A stretch of 64,000 nt of DNA from Bradyrhizobium icense (GTDB lineage: Bacteria; Pseudomonadota; Alphaproteobacteria; Rhizobiales; Xanthobacteraceae), in assembly GCF_001693385.1 (NCBI RefSeq), contig NZ_CP016428.1, positions 6,386,001 through 6,450,000 on the forward strand, given 5' to 3'. A program made the translations under genes and the position numbers. Below, piece after piece: positions 1-9,941 of the stretch. Every line of letters begins with the position of its first letter. Within the stretch, counting starts at the first letter, position 1. The notes under the pieces were generated by a model, which had not been told where the DNA came from, searched no databases, and saw only the letters and a program-made list of their open reading frames with translations.

Positions 1-1
1 C

Positions 2-733
2 TTCTCCTCGATCTACGGCAAGCCGGTGGCGTCGGTGATCCTGGAGCGGTTGCCGCCGACCATTCTCTTGATGACCGCGTCGCTGTCCTTCGCGTTCTTC
101 TTCGGCCTCCTATTCGGCGTGATTGCCGCGCGCGGCGTCAACCGCTGGCCGGACACGCTGATCTCGACGCTCGGCCTGATCTTCTACGCCACGCCCTCGT
201 TCTGGTTCGGGCTGATGGCGATCGTGGTGTTTTCGGTTTACCTGCAGTGGCTGCCGCCGGGCGGCTTCGAGGACATCGGGACCATGCGGACCGGGATATG
301 GCGCGGGCTCGACATCGCAAGCCACCTGGTGCTGCCGACGCTGACGCTCGGGCTGATCTTTCTGGCGATTTACCTCCGCATCATGCGCGCTTCGATGCTG
401 GAGGTTCTCAATCTCGATTACGTCCGCACCGCGCGTGCCAAAGGTCTCGACGAGACCCGTGTGGTGACGCAGCACGTGCTGCGCAATGCGCTCTTGCCAA
501 TGGTGACGCTGATTGGCTTGCAGGCCGGTACCATGCTCGGCGGATCGGTGGTGGTCGAAAGCGTGTTCTCGTTGCCGGGTCTCGGACGGCTTGCCTATGA
601 ATCGGTGGTGCAGCGCGACCTCAATACGCTGCTCGGGATCGTCTTCGTCTCGGCGCTGCTCGTCATATCAGTGAACTTCATCGTCGACCTCATCTATGCG
701 CGGCTCGATCCGCGCATCACGGCAGAGGGTTAG
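2..733 (+). CDS. Dipeptide/oligopeptide ABC transporter permease, DppB family (5' partial)
   Basis: Inner-membrane permease of a peptide-type ABC importer. The reading frame is open to the left edge, so the gene begins outside the window; the first visible residues (FSSIYGKPV) are typical of the segment before the second membrane helix of DppB proteins, and the GTG at 26 is therefore not the true start. About 243 residues are visible, with several hydrophobic helices and the ABC permease coupling loop (YVRTARAKGL, followed by HVLRNALLP). The DppC-type permease starts 4 bp after the stop. The substrate-binding protein is presumably upstream, outside the window. Substrate class (di/oligopeptide, or another cation or sugar carried by this family) cannot be told from the permease. 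Confidence 0.9.
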   Translation, partial: FSSIYGKPVASVILERLPPTILLMTASLSFAFFFGLLFGVIAARGVNRWPDTLISTLGLIFYATPSFWFGLMAIVVFSVYLQWLPPGGFEDIGTMRTGIWRGLDIASHLVLPTLTLGLIFLAIYLRIMRASMLEVLNLDYVRTARAKGLDETRVVTQHVLRNALLPMVTLIGLQAGTMLGGSVVVESVFSLPGLGRLAYESVVQRDLNTLLGIVFVSALLVISVNFIVDLIYARLDPRITAEG

Positions 734-737
734 CGCC

Positions 738-1568
738 ATGGATGCGGTCAAGCGCTACTTCCGAAGCCCCGCCGCCGTCGCCGGCCTGATCCTGCTCCTG
801 ATCGTGATCGCGATGGCGGTCTCGGCCGGCTGGTTCTATCCGCGCGATCCGCTGGCGCTGGCCGGCCGGCCCCTGGTCTGGCCGTTCTCCAATCCGCGCT
901 TCCTGCTCGGCACCGACAATTCGGGCCGCGACATCGCAGCTCAGATTTTCTACGGCGCGCGGATTTCGCTTCTGATCGGCGGCGTCGCCACCGCGATTGC
1001 GATCCTGATCGGCATCCTCGTCGGCGCTTTCGCCGGCTACTACGGCGGCTGGGTCGACAATGTCTTGATGCGGATCACCGAAGCGTTCCAGACGCTGCCG
1101 AACTTCGTGCTGCTGCTGGTGCTGGTCGCAGTATTCGGCTCGACCTTGACGACGGTCACGATCGCGGTCGGCGTGGTGTCGTGGCCGGCGCCGGCGCGGC
1201 TGACCCGCGCCGAGTTCCTCTCCTTACGCAACCGCGAGTTCGTCCAGGCCGGACGCACGCTCGGCATGAAGAATATTCAGCTCATTTTCGGCGAGATCCT
1301 GCCCAATGCGCTGCCACCGGTCATCGTCTACGCCAGCGTGGTGATGGCAGTCGCGATACTCCTCGAAAGCGCACTCGCCTTCCTGCGGCTGTCCGACCCC
1401 AACGTGGCATCCTGGGGCAATTTGATCGGCCTCGGCCGCGATGTGCTGCGGGTGCAATGGTACGTCTCGGCAATCCCGGGTATTGCGATCCTGGTTACCG
1501 TGCTCGCGGTATCGCTGGTCGGCCAGGGCCTGAATGACGCGCTCAATCCGAGGCTGAAGGGCCGATGA
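738..1568 (+). CDS. Dipeptide/oligopeptide ABC transporter permease, DppC family
   Basis: Second inner-membrane permease of the importer, 276 residues. The ATG at 738 was chosen because it lies just after the preceding stop; a longer in-frame start at 696 would overlap the upstream gene. The N-terminus has one helix and a periplasmic segment, then the family hallmark [20 protein letters not shown], followed by the remaining helices and the coupling loop ([11 protein letters not shown]). The stop overlaps the ATPase start as ATGA, so the three genes are translationally coupled. Confidence 0.92.
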   Translation: MDAVKRYFRSPAAVAGLILLLIVIAMAVSAGWFYPRDPLALAGRPLVWPFSNPRFLLGTDNSGRDIAAQIFYGARISLLIGGVATAIAILIGILVGAFAGYYGGWVDNVLMRITEAFQTLPNFVLLLVLVAVFGSTLTTVTIAVGVVSWPAPARLTRAEFLSLRNREFVQAGRTLGMKNIQLIFGEILPNALPPVIVYASVVMAVAILLESALAFLRLSDPNVASWGNLIGLGRDVLRVQWYVSAIPGIAILVTVLAVSLVGQGLNDALNPRLKGR

Positions 1569-3196
1569 GCGAGCACGAGACCATCCTCTCGCTCGACCGC
1601 CTGACCGTACGCCTGCCCGGCGGCGCCGATCGGGCGCACGCGCTATCGAATGTATCGCTGGATATCGCATCGAACGAAATCCTCTGCGTGGTCGGCGAAT
1701 CCGGCTCCGGCAAGTCGATGATGGCGAACGCGATCATGCGGTTGCTGCCCAATGAGGTGACGATCGACGGCGGCCGGATGCTATTCGAGGGCCGCGACCT
1801 CTGCGCAGCTTCGGTTGCCGAAATGCGCCAGGTGCGCGGCGCCGGCATTGCGATGATCTTCCAGGAACCGATGACGGCGCTCAATCCACTGCGCACCATC
1901 GGCGACCAGATCGCCGAGATGTTCTCGATCCATACCGAATTGTCGAAGGCCGAGATCGGCGCGAAAGTGCTGGCACTGCTCGCCGACGTCCGCATTCCCG
2001 ATCCGAAGCTGGCGGCAAAGGCCTATCCGCATGAACTGTCGGGCGGCCAGCGCCAGCGCGCCATGATCGCCATGGCGCTGGCGCTCGACCCGAAACTGCT
2101 GATCGCCGACGAACCGACCACCGCCCTCGATGTCACCACACAAGCGCAGATTCTAAAACTGATCCGTGACCTGCAGCAGCGTCGCAGAACGGCGGTGATG
2201 TTCATCACCCATGATTTCGGCGTGGTGGCGGAGATCGCCGACCGTGTCGTGGTGATGCAGCACGGACTCATCGTCGAACAAGGTACGGCTTCCGATGTGC
2301 TGCACCATCCGCAGCATGCCTATACCAAACAGCTCATCGCCGCGGTGCCGCCACTGAACGCCCCTCCCCCGCGGGCGCTTGCCTCCGACAACATCCTGAC
2401 GATCAGCGATGTCTCGAAGACCTATCGCACCGGCGGTTTTCTCGGGCGCGGCGCGCGGGTGACGCCGGCCGTGAAGAATGTGTCGCTCAATTTGCCCCGC
2501 GGGGCGACGCTCGGCATTGTCGGCGAATCCGGCTCGGGCAAATCGACGCTGGCGCGGTGCATCGTGCGGCTGATCGATCCGGATGCCGGCTCCATCGTCC
2601 TCGACGGCAGCGACTGGGCAAAGATGCCGCGTGAAGAGGTCCGCCGCGAGACGCGGCATATCCAGATGGTGTTTCAGGATCCGTTCGCCTCGCTCAATCC
2701 GCGCCGCAAGGCGGCCGAGCTGGTGGCACAAGGCCCGATCGTGCACGGCACGCCGCGGGCCAAGGCGATTGCGGATGCGAAAGAACTGTTCGCACTGGTC
2801 GGGCTCGATCCTTCCGCCGGCGACCGCTTTCCGCACGAATTCTCCGGCGGCCAGCGCCAGCGCATTGGCCTCGCCCGCGCACTGGCGCTGAAACCGGACG
2901 TGCTGGTGGCGGACGAGCCGGTATCGGCGCTGGATGTTTCCGTGCAGGCGCAGGTGCTGAAACTGCTCGCCGAATTGCGCGCGCGGCTCGGGCTTTCGAT
3001 CGTCTTCATCACGCATGATTTGCGCGTGGCAGCGCAAATCTGCGACCTCGTCGCGGTGATGAAGGATGGCGCCGTTGTAGAACACGGGCTTGCGGCCGAG
3101 GTGTTCGGCAATCCGCAGCATCCGTATACGCGGGCGCTGCTCGACTCGATTCCCGGCGGGGAGTTTGCGCGGGAGCATGACACGGCGGCGGTGTAG
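1565..3196 (+). CDS. Fused double ABC ATPase of peptide importer (DppD-DppF type)
   Basis: Cytoplasmic ATPase energising the importer; 543 residues, about twice the usual length, because the D and F subunits are fused into one chain. The first domain has Walker A GESGSGKS at about 44-51, signature LSGGQRQR and Walker [13 protein letters not shown]; the second has GESGSGKST at about 320, FSGGQRQR and [12 protein letters not shown]. The first domain ends with the peptide-importer C-terminal segment ([17 protein letters not shown]), and a similar segment ends the second. It starts inside the permease stop (ATGA). Such fusions are common in rhizobia; the second peptide importer in this window keeps the two ATPases separate. 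Confidence 0.95.
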   Translation: MSEHETILSLDRLTVRLPGGADRAHALSNVSLDIASNEILCVVGESGSGKSMMANAIMRLLPNEVTIDGGRMLFEGRDLCAASVAEMRQVRGAGIAMIFQEPMTALNPLRTIGDQIAEMFSIHTELSKAEIGAKVLALLADVRIPDPKLAAKAYPHELSGGQRQRAMIAMALALDPKLLIADEPTTALDVTTQAQILKLIRDLQQRRRTAVMFITHDFGVVAEIADRVVVMQHGLIVEQGTASDVLHHPQHAYTKQLIAAVPPLNAPPPRALASDNILTISDVSKTYRTGGFLGRGARVTPAVKNVSLNLPRGATLGIVGESGSGKSTLARCIVRLIDPDAGSIVLDGSDWAKMPREEVRRETRHIQMVFQDPFASLNPRRKAAELVAQGPIVHGTPRAKAIADAKELFALVGLDPSAGDRFPHEFSGGQRQRIGLARALALKPDVLVADEPVSALDVSVQAQVLKLLAELRARLGLSIVFITHDLRVAAQICDLVAVMKDGAVVEHGLAAEVFGNPQHPYTRALLDSIPGGEFAREHDTAAV

Positions 3197-3204
3197 TAGC
3201 TCCG

Positions 3205-3228
3205 TCTCCCCGCGAAGAACGGGGGAGA
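3205..3228. terminator. Stem-loop between convergent genes
   Basis: TCTCCCC (3205-3211) pairs with GGGGAGA (3222-3228) around a 10-base loop. It sits in the 41-bp gap between the rightward ABC operon and the leftward FAD oxidoreductase, so it could end transcription from both sides. No U-tract follows on either strand, so a termination role is inferred from position only. Confidence 0.45.
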
Positions 3229-3237
3229 GGGAGAAGA

Positions 3238-4542
3238 TCACGCCATCTCCCTGGCATCTCGCCGGCGATAGACCAGCAGCATCAGCGGCGCCAGTTTTCG
3301 CAAAATGCCGTGGGCGACGATCGGCACCGGCTCCGTGAACGGGAGTGCCAACTCGTTTTCCGGCACGCCGCGGACGGCCTTTGCCAGCTCATTGCCGAGC
3401 GGCATCGTCAGCGCCACCGCACGGCCGTTGCAGCCTGTCCAGCCGTAAGCGTTGGGACCAAGCCGATGGATGCGCGGCAGGAAATCCGTGGTCATGCCGA
3501 CATAACCGTTCCAGACATAGTCGAACGAGACCTCGCCGATCTGCGGCCATAGCCGCTGCAGGCGTTCGGTGACGCGCGCCTTGATCCGTTCCACCTTGTT
3601 GCCGGGTCCGATTACCGCGCCGCCGGTGACGAGACGGTTGCGCGCGTCATAGCGCGCGAAATAGAGTTCGCCATGGGTATCCGACATCGCCTGCCGGCCG
3701 GGGATGATGGTGTTGCGGACATTGTCGGACAACGGCTGCGTCGCCATCTGCCACGACAGCACCGGCATCACCTCGCGTGCAATTTGCGGCACGAGGGATT
3801 TCGAGAACTCGCCGCTATAGGCATTGCTCGCCACGACAAGCGCGCGGCCGGAAATCTCGCCCTTTGCGGTTTTCACCACCCAGCGGTCGTTGCGGCGCTC
3901 GAAACTCTCGGCCGGCGAGCGCGCGTAGATGCGCGCGCCGAGGCCGAGCACGGTGCGCGCGAGGCCACGGGCCAGTGCCAGCGGATTGATGTGGCCGCCG
4001 GTCTTGTTCCAGAAGCCGCCGAACCAAGCATCCGAACCCAGCATGTCGCGCGTCTGCTCGCGCGACAGCAACTCAACGGGCGCGCCGAACTTCGACCACT
4101 GCCGCACGCGACGTTCGGCAATCTTGATGCGGCCGGGAGAATGCACCGGTTGAACCCAGCCGGCCTGCTCCGCCTCGGCGTCGATGTCGTAGCGCCTTGT
4201 CACGTCGAAGAGATAAGAAGCGCTGTCGCGCAGCATGCCGACGAAACGCTCGCCGGCCTCGCCGTGTCTTGCGACAATGTCCTCCGGATCGGGCCGTGAC
4301 AGCGTCGGGATCACCTGGCCGTTGTTGCGGCCCGAGGCGCCCCAGCCCGGCTCCGCGGCTTCGACGATGGCGACATCGACGCCTGCCTCGCGCAGATGCA
4401 GCGCGGTGGAAAGTCCGGTGAAACCGCCGCCGATCACGATCACGTCCGCCTGCTGCGCGCCGGTGAGTTCGGGCAATTCCGGCCCTGCAGGCGTCACAGC
4501 CGCCCACAGCGAAGAAGGCCAGCGGACGTTGCTCGTATTCAT
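3238..4542 (-). CDS. FAD-dependent oxidoreductase, DAO family (PuuB/OrdL-like)
   Basis: Probable flavin amine or amino-acid oxidase, 434 residues. An N-terminal dinucleotide-binding motif (VIVIGGGFTGLS, about residues 34-45) is followed by GWGASGRNNGQ, the motif typical of gamma-glutamylputrescine oxidase/OrdL-like members of the DAO superfamily. The C-terminal part carries the family's closing GWTGCNGRAVALT segment. It lies convergent to the peptide-type ABC importer; an oxidase of amine or imino-acid substrates beside an importer is a common pairing, so the importer may deliver its substrate. The exact substrate is not determinable here. Confidence 0.85.
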   Translation of the reverse strand: MNTSNVRWPSSLWAAVTPAGPELPELTGAQQADVIVIGGGFTGLSTALHLREAGVDVAIVEAAEPGWGASGRNNGQVIPTLSRPDPEDIVARHGEAGERFVGMLRDSASYLFDVTRRYDIDAEAEQAGWVQPVHSPGRIKIAERRVRQWSKFGAPVELLSREQTRDMLGSDAWFGGFWNKTGGHINPLALARGLARTVLGLGARIYARSPAESFERRNDRWVVKTAKGEISGRALVVASNAYSGEFSKSLVPQIAREVMPVLSWQMATQPLSDNVRNTIIPGRQAMSDTHGELYFARYDARNRLVTGGAVIGPGNKVERIKARVTERLQRLWPQIGEVSFDYVWNGYVGMTTDFLPRIHRLGPNAYGWTGCNGRAVALTMPLGNELAKAVRGVPENELALPFTEPVPIVAHGILRKLAPLMLLVYRRRDAREMA

Positions 4543-4616
4543 CGGTATCCTTTCTTGCGGGCAGCAGATCGTTCTGCTTAGCTTAGCCCCCTAACCAGCT
4601 CCAGGGAAACAAGAGA

Positions 4617-5468
4617 GTGGCACTCAAAAACGTCATCGGAATCGATCACGCCGTCATCATGGTGAAAGATCTCGACAAAGCCGCCGAAAACTACAAGCGG
4701 CTCGGCTTCACGGTGTCGCCGCGCGGCACCCACAGCGCACATATGGGATCGGGCAATTACACCATCATGTTTGACCCCGACTATATGGAACTGCTCGGCG
4801 TGCTGACGCCGACAGAACATAATGCTCCGGCGCGCGCGTATCTCGAAAAGAATGGCGAAGGCATCGAGCGCATCGCGTTCACGGCGGTGGATTCGGCAGA
4901 AGGCGCGGAAGAAATTCGCGCGCGCGGCTATCCGCCGATTGGACCGACGGATTTCGAACGACCGGTGACGATGCCCGATGGCACGATATCCGCGGCCAAA
5001 TTTCGCACCTTCCAATGGCCGACGGCGGAAGCGCCGGGCGGCGTGCGCATCTTTGCCTGCCAGCACAAGACGCGCGAGACGGTGTGGATTCCCGAGCTGA
5101 TGAAGCACGCCAACGGCGCCAAGCGCCTGAAGCAGGTGCTGATCGTCACCCCGGAGCCGGCAGATGACGCCGCGCAACTCGCGAGCATGATCGATCGTGA
5201 GGCAAGGGTCGAACCGGACGGCGTCATTGCGGTCCCCTCGGGCGGCGACCGTGCCGACTTCGTATTCCTGACAAGGACCCAGCTCGGCACACGCTACCCT
5301 GACGTCCCGTTGGCGGGACTGCCCGAGCGTGGCGGCGCGGGGCTGGTGATCGCGGCCGATGTCGCAGCGGCGGAGAAGGCGCTGGGTGCGACCGGTGTTC
5401 GCAGTGCAGACGGCGTCGTTGTACCGCCGGCCGAGGGCAACGGCACGATGCTGGCGTTCGTGGCCTAG
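4617..5468 (+). CDS. VOC family / glyoxalase-like domain protein
   Basis: 283 residues; GTG start at 4617 preceded by a purine-rich GGGAAACAAGAGA. The opening IGIDHAVIMVKDLDKAAENYKRLGFTV... is characteristic of the vicinal-oxygen-chelate fold (glyoxalase_3-type), with the conserved histidine at about residue 10. These proteins bind a metal and act as dioxygenases, lyases or isomerases; the specific reaction is not recognisable. The 74-bp gap to the divergent FAD oxidoreductase is likely a shared promoter region. A TetR gene follows 37 bp downstream. Confidence 0.82.
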   Translation: MALKNVIGIDHAVIMVKDLDKAAENYKRLGFTVSPRGTHSAHMGSGNYTIMFDPDYMELLGVLTPTEHNAPARAYLEKNGEGIERIAFTAVDSAEGAEEIRARGYPPIGPTDFERPVTMPDGTISAAKFRTFQWPTAEAPGGVRIFACQHKTRETVWIPELMKHANGAKRLKQVLIVTPEPADDAAQLASMIDREARVEPDGVIAVPSGGDRADFVFLTRTQLGTRYPDVPLAGLPERGGAGLVIAADVAAAEKALGATGVRSADGVVVPPAEGNGTMLAFVA

Positions 5469-5505
5469 CCGGCAGCGCCGCAGAGGCCGCACCGGGATAA
5501 CGGGA

Positions 5506-6117
5506 ATGGCGAAGGGCATGATCGAGGCGGATGGCGACGCGGCGGCAAACCGCCGCGGCCGCCCCCGCTCCGCCGAAACGACCAACGCCATCCTGCAAAG
5601 TGCCTACACGCTGATGGCGACCACGGGTCTTGCCGCCACCAGCATCGACGCGGTGGCGCGGCATTCCAACGTCTCCAAGATGACCATCTACAAATGGTGG
5701 CCTTCGCGGGAGGCGCTGCTGATCGATGCGTTCCTGGATCATGCCTCGCTGATGCTGCCACTGCCGACGTCTGGGACGCCGGCAGACCGCCTGAGAAGTC
5801 ACGCCGCGGCTTATGCCAAGGCGCTGCAGGGTGAGTTCGGCAAGGTGCAGCTCGCGGTGATCTCCGAATGCATCTCGAAGACCGGATCTGCCGAGATCTT
5901 CTTCGAGCGCTATCTCAGGTATCGCAGAGCCGCCTTGGTACAGTTGATTGCCGCCGGCCAGCAGGACGGCAGCGTCGGCGCAGCCGGAGCGCCGGAGGAT
6001 CTCTACGACGCCATTTATGGCAGCCTGTTCTACCGCTACATCTTCGAAATCAAGCCGATCTCGCCGGCGCAAGCCCGCAATCTCGTCGACACCCTGTTGA
6101 TGATCAGGCGCCGTTGA
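5506..6117 (+). CDS. TetR/AcrR family transcriptional regulator
   Basis: 203-residue regulator; the ATG at 5506 is preferred over upstream starts that would overlap the VOC gene (an ATG at 5518 is also possible). The N-terminal helix-turn-helix reads AATSIDAVARHSNVSKMTIYKWW followed by SREALLIDAF, the standard TetR signature. The C-terminal half resembles the TetR_C_11/AefR-like ligand-binding domain. Its end overlaps the convergent desaturase by 14 bp. A natural target is the perfect inverted repeat at 8128-8148 ahead of the hydrolase-desaturase operon, but this is inference. Confidence 0.88.
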   Translation: MAKGMIEADGDAAANRRGRPRSAETTNAILQSAYTLMATTGLAATSIDAVARHSNVSKMTIYKWWPSREALLIDAFLDHASLMLPLPTSGTPADRLRSHAAAYAKALQGEFGKVQLAVISECISKTGSAEIFFERYLRYRRAALVQLIAAGQQDGSVGAAGAPEDLYDAIYGSLFYRYIFEIKPISPAQARNLVDTLLMIRRR

Positions 6118-7063
6118 CGCCCTGCACCTGGTCTCGTCGCTGGCGGCGGAACCAGGCCCAGGTTTCCCGCGTCACCGCCAGATACCCCCGGCCGCGGAAC
6201 ACGATCCGCTGATCGACGATCTCGTTCAGCTTCGGCAGCGCGTGAAACGGGATCGAGGGATAGGCGTGGTGCTCGACATGGTACGGCATGTTCCACGCAA
6301 ACCACTTCGTGACCATGCCGGTATAGGTGGTGCGGGTGTTCTGGAAGGCGCTGCGCGTCCGATCGCAGCCGGTATGTTCGGCATAGAGATAAGGACGCAG
6401 GAATAACTGGCCGACGATCAGCGGAACGATCCAGACCCAGAGCAGCAGCGTCGTATGCAGCACGAGCGAGGCGAGCAGCAGCACGAGATAAGCGACGACA
6501 TAGAGGCGCGCCTCCCGCACGACGATGTGGCGTTTTCCTTCGGGAATCCAGGGGGCGGTGGCGTTGCCAGTGAAGGCATGACGAAGCATCAGCCCGATCC
6601 GGAACGCGACCTGCCGAAGGCCGCTATAGGCGATCGCGAGTTCGGCATCCGTGGCGGGCATCCGGCCGACCAGCAGTTCCGGGTCCCGCTCCGGATCCTG
6701 GGTGTAGCGGTGGTGGTCCCAGTGGAACAGACAATAATATTCGTAAGGCAGCCCGATCGCGAATGAAGAGAGATGGCCGAGCACGAGATTGATCGCGCGG
6801 CTGCGAAACGCCGTCTTGTGCGCGGTCTCGTGCACCACCATGAACAGGAAGGCGACGAAATACCCCTGCACGACGATCAGCGGGATCGCCCAGAACAGGC
6901 CATAGGTCGAGACGGTCAGCCAGATCAGCGTACCGAAAAGCGCGATCGCGCCGTAGTGGCTGGCCGCGCGAACCATGCCTTGAAGGTTCGTTCGCACCGA
7001 TAGCGCGCGCAATTCGGCCGACGTCAGCGGCTTCTCTCCCGTTGCAGTAACTGCTGTGCTCAT
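6104..7063 (-). CDS. Fatty acid desaturase family membrane protein
   Basis: 319-residue integral membrane di-iron oxygenase of the fatty-acid desaturase/hydroxylase superfamily. Three histidine boxes are visible: HETAHK (about 78-83), HWDHH (about 114-118) and HVEHH (about 262-266), with four hydrophobic segments between them. It lies 24 bp downstream of the MetX-like hydrolase on the same strand, so both are probably transcribed together. The substrate could be an acyl lipid, but related proteins hydroxylate carotenoids or alkanes, so only the superfamily is firm. Confidence 0.87.
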   Translation of the reverse strand: MSTAVTATGEKPLTSAELRALSVRTNLQGMVRAASHYGAIALFGTLIWLTVSTYGLFWAIPLIVVQGYFVAFLFMVVHETAHKTAFRSRAINLVLGHLSSFAIGLPYEYYCLFHWDHHRYTQDPERDPELLVGRMPATDAELAIAYSGLRQVAFRIGLMLRHAFTGNATAPWIPEGKRHIVVREARLYVVAYLVLLLASLVLHTTLLLWVWIVPLIVGQLFLRPYLYAEHTGCDRTRSAFQNTRTTYTGMVTKWFAWNMPYHVEHHAYPSIPFHALPKLNEIVDQRIVFRGRGYLAVTRETWAWFRRQRRDQVQGVNGA

Positions 7064-7087
7064 GATTGCAATCGCCTCTGATTGGCT

Positions 7088-8107
7088 TCAGCGCTGCAGC
7101 AGCGCCGAGATTTCGGCGTTGATGAAGTCGCGGTCTGCAGGATTGTTGATCGGATTTCCGGCACGATGTCCGTGGATCGAGGGAATCGGATGCAGTTCGG
7201 CGGACTTCGCGTTGACAAGGCGGCCAAGCTCCGCCTCGTTGTCGCGCATGTCTAAGTAGCGGTCCGTCCTCCCCGGCATCAGCAACATCCGCGCCCTGAT
7301 CGCGGCGATCGCGCGGGCGATGTCGCCGCCAAATTCGGGGCATTGGCTGATATCGCCGCGCTGCCAGATGCCGATCTGCGCCAACAGATCGTTGGCGTCG
7401 CGCCTTGTGAAGGCAACATCCCAGGAACGCGCGAGGTAATCTTCGAGGCCCGTGAAGCCAGCCTCGCGCCAGACCTCGTCGCGATAATAGGCGTGCGACA
7501 TCGCCCATCCCGCATAGACCCGCCCCATTGCCCGCAGCCCGGCGACCGGTTTTGCAACGAAACGGCCATCCTGCCAGGCCGGGTCCGCCGTCAGCGCCGC
7601 CTTCACGCCCTCGAGGAACACATGATTATAGGGCGAACATCTGGCGCTGCCGCAGACGACCGCTGCCCGCTCCACCATGTCGGGATGAAGGGCGGCCCAG
7701 TGATAGGCCTGCATGCCGCCCATCGACCAGCCATAGACCAGCGCGATCCTTGAAATGCCGAACTGCTCCTCAAGCAGCCGACGCTGCACTGCGACAGCGT
7801 CGTGATAGCTGATGGCCGGAAACGGCGAGACATCGCAATTGGACGGCGATGAAGACAGGCCGTTGCCGAAGAGATTTGGAATGATGATGAAATAGTGATC
7901 GGGATCCAGAGCGGCGCCGCGCTGGATCAGCCATTCGATGTCGCTGTGCTGCGCGCTGAAGGACGTCGGATAGACAATGACATTGTCCTTCCGGGCGCTC
8001 AGCGTGCCATAGGTCTTGTACGCGAGCCGCATCGCAGGAAATACCGCGCCTGACTGAAGCGCGACGTCTCCGGCTTCGAACAACTGATAGTCGGCGCGAG
8101 GCGTCAT
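7088..8107 (-). CDS. Alpha/beta-fold hydrolase, homoserine acetyltransferase (MetX)-like
   Basis: 339 residues; the ATG at 8107 was chosen because the family match starts there (MTPRADYQLFEAGD) and the longer frame upstream runs through the palindromic operator. Nucleophile elbow GWSMGG (Ser about 128), acid in MPGRTDRYLD and histidine in SIHGH give a Ser-Asp-His triad in MetX order. Pairing with a desaturase rather than sulfur genes suggests this is not the housekeeping methionine enzyme but an acyltransferase or hydrolase of the same fold. Probably the first gene of a two-gene operon with the desaturase. Confidence 0.82.
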   Translation of the reverse strand: MTPRADYQLFEAGDVALQSGAVFPAMRLAYKTYGTLSARKDNVIVYPTSFSAQHSDIEWLIQRGAALDPDHYFIIIPNLFGNGLSSSPSNCDVSPFPAISYHDAVAVQRRLLEEQFGISRIALVYGWSMGGMQAYHWAALHPDMVERAAVVCGSARCSPYNHVFLEGVKAALTADPAWQDGRFVAKPVAGLRAMGRVYAGWAMSHAYYRDEVWREAGFTGLEDYLARSWDVAFTRRDANDLLAQIGIWQRGDISQCPEFGGDIARAIAAIRARMLLMPGRTDRYLDMRDNEAELGRLVNAKSAELHPIPSIHGHRAGNPINNPADRDFINAEISALLQR

Positions 8108-8127
8108 GGCCGGTTCCGAACGACATT

Positions 8128-8148
8128 TAGTGTACTTATCGTACACTA
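8128..8148. promoter_or_regulatory. Perfect 8-bp inverted repeat upstream of hydrolase-desaturase operon
   Basis: TAGTGTAC (8128-8135) and GTACACTA (8141-8148) are exact reverse complements separated by TTATC. The site is 20 bp upstream of the hydrolase start and has the size and symmetry of a TetR-family operator. The TetR gene at the far end of the operon is the obvious candidate regulator. Confidence 0.65.
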
Positions 8149-8218
8149 TTTGGATGGAATTGCAATGGGCTTGTCGTGCCAGCAGGCTCTCTCCGCGCCG
8201 TACAGCCACAAATGAAAG

Positions 8219-8245
8219 CTGCGCCGCAGGGTTTCTGCGGCGCAG
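8219..8245 (-). terminator. Rho-independent terminator of the NCS2 permease operon
   Basis: CTGCGCCGCAG (8219-8229) and CTGCGGCGCAG (8235-8245) form a perfect 11-bp GC-rich stem with a 5-base loop. On the minus strand the stem is followed by CTTTCATTT, a short U-rich tail. It lies 38 bp beyond the permease stop. Confidence 0.75.
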
Positions 8246-8282
8246 TTTCGACGGGCTCAGAAGATTGCGGACCCTCCAGCGA

Positions 8283-9941
8283 TTACTCCGCGGGTGCTGC
8301 CGCCGGTACCTCAGCATGCGAGCTGTAAGCGACGCTGCCGCTGGTCTTCGCCAGCGCGAACAGGCCCGCCGCCATCACGGCATAGGCCAGCGCCACGCCC
8401 GGCGTCACACCGAGACCGCCGCCGATGCCGACGGCTTCGCCATGCATGAAGCCGAAATAGGTCATGACGGCACCGGCCAGCGCGAAGGCCGACGCCTTCA
8501 TGAAGTCGCGCTCGATCACGAACACGCCGATCGCGCCCAGCACGAGGCCGGCGAGGATCGAGCCGCCGCCCATTACATCGAGGCCACGATAGAGCACGCC
8601 CTGCTGCGGCAACGAGGCGATGGCCGCGGCCTTCACCGCGTCGACCTTGTCGGCGGCGAGACCGCCGACGGTTTGAGCTGCGGCCATGCTCGCGCCGAGC
8701 ATGGTGTCGATCTGCAGTTTTGCCCACGCCGCGAGATGCGGCGTGAAGGCGAGCACTATCGCCGGCGCGTGCTTGACTGGCGTGGTCTGGAACGCCTGCG
8801 CGCCGATCAGCATGCCGATGTAGAGCAGGATCGGTGAGATCGCGACCACCGGCACCAGCGCCAGCAGCACCGAGATGATGCCGAACCAGGACAGCAGCAC
8901 CACCATGACGCCGGTCGCCGCCGAATAACCAATCCGCCCGCCCATCGCCTTCCAGCCGGGATGGCCGATATAGACGGCGTTGATGAAGGGATTGCCCATC
9001 AGGCAACCGATCAGGCTGACGACGCCGTCCGCGGTGAGCACGCGCGTGGTCGGATATTCGTCGCCGGCGGCTTCCGCGCTTTCGACATTGTCCATGGCTT
9101 CGACGAGGTCGTAGATGCCGAACGGGATCGCGGTCACCAGGATGATGCCGAGGAATTCGAAGCCGGAGAACACGTGACCGAATGCCGGCAGCGGCACCGA
9201 GAAGCCGAAATTGGCGAAGGCATCGCCAACGCCCTTCAGGCTCAACCCGCCGAGCCCGAGACCGAACAGGTTCGAACCCCAGGCGATCAGCATGCCGGCA
9301 GCAATGGCGACGAGGCCGGCCGGAATCCCCTTCGGGTATTTCACGCCGCCGAACCAGGCCACCAGGATGATGGCGAAGCAGATGAGCCCGATCTGCGGCG
9401 TCATGTACATTTCCAGCGCCGGACGCATCGAGATGAAGGTGACGGAGACACCGGCGAGCGTGCCGAGCAGCGCCGCGCGCGGGGTGATCTTCCGGATATA
9501 GGGTGCGATGAAGCCACCGATCATCAGGATAAAACTCTGGAAGAACACCCAGACCGAGCCGGCCGACCAGCCCTTTACCGGGTCGCCAGTCTTGAGCGTG
9601 ATCGGCAACATGATCACGAAGGTGACGATGAACATGTGCGGCACGCTGACGCCTGAGGGCAGCGCGCAGACGTCGTTGCGGCCGGTCTTCTGCGCCAGCC
9701 TGTAGGCGAGATACGCGTAATAGAACGTCGAGAGGCACATCATCAGGCCGAGCGCCGGCAGGATGCGGCCGAATACGATGCTATCAGGCATCTTCAGCAC
9801 GAAACGCAAAAGCCCGGTCAGCACCAGCATGTTGACGAGAATGTTGGTGCCGAAGCCGAATAGAGCGTTCCAGTCGCCCGGCGTCCACAAGGCCGGTTTG
9901 AACGCTGATGTGCCTGCCGTCCCCGTTGTGCTCGTGCTCAT
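8283..9941 (-). CDS. NCS2-like (xanthine/uracil permease family) transporter
   Basis: 552-residue polytopic inner-membrane transporter. The ATG at 9941 (MSTSTTG...) follows a strong GGGGGG ribosome site and overlaps the upstream gene's stop as ATGA; the longer frame extends into that gene. The hydrophobic core has about 12 predicted helices and the nucleobase-transporter-like segments LPSGVSVPH and [17 protein letters not shown]. The family moves purines, pyrimidines, urate or related nitrogen compounds with protons. Coupling to a biuret-hydrolase-like enzyme suggests a nitrogen-rich heterocycle or ureide substrate (inference). Confidence 0.85.
   Translation of the reverse strand: MSTSTTGTAGTSAFKPALWTPGDWNALFGFGTNILVNMLVLTGLLRFVLKMPDSIVFGRILPALGLMMCLSTFYYAYLAYRLAQKTGRNDVCALPSGVSVPHMFIVTFVIMLPITLKTGDPVKGWSAGSVWVFFQSFILMIGGFIAPYIRKITPRAALLGTLAGVSVTFISMRPALEMYMTPQIGLICFAIILVAWFGGVKYPKGIPAGLVAIAAGMLIAWGSNLFGLGLGGLSLKGVGDAFANFGFSVPLPAFGHVFSGFEFLGIILVTAIPFGIYDLVEAMDNVESAEAAGDEYPTTRVLTADGVVSLIGCLMGNPFINAVYIGHPGWKAMGGRIGYSAATGVMVVLLSWFGIISVLLALVPVVAISPILLYIGMLIGAQAFQTTPVKHAPAIVLAFTPHLAAWAKLQIDTMLGASMAAAQTVGGLAADKVDAVKAAAIASLPQQGVLYRGLDVMGGGSILAGLVLGAIGVFVIERDFMKASAFALAGAVMTYFGFMHGEAVGIGGGLGVTPGVALAYAVMAAGLFALAKTSGSVAYSSHAEVPAAAPAE

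Noticed and set aside
4578..5591. Leftward 337-residue frame opposite the VOC gene
   Set aside because: Composition is arginine/histidine-rich and resembles no family; the plus-strand VOC gene explains the region.
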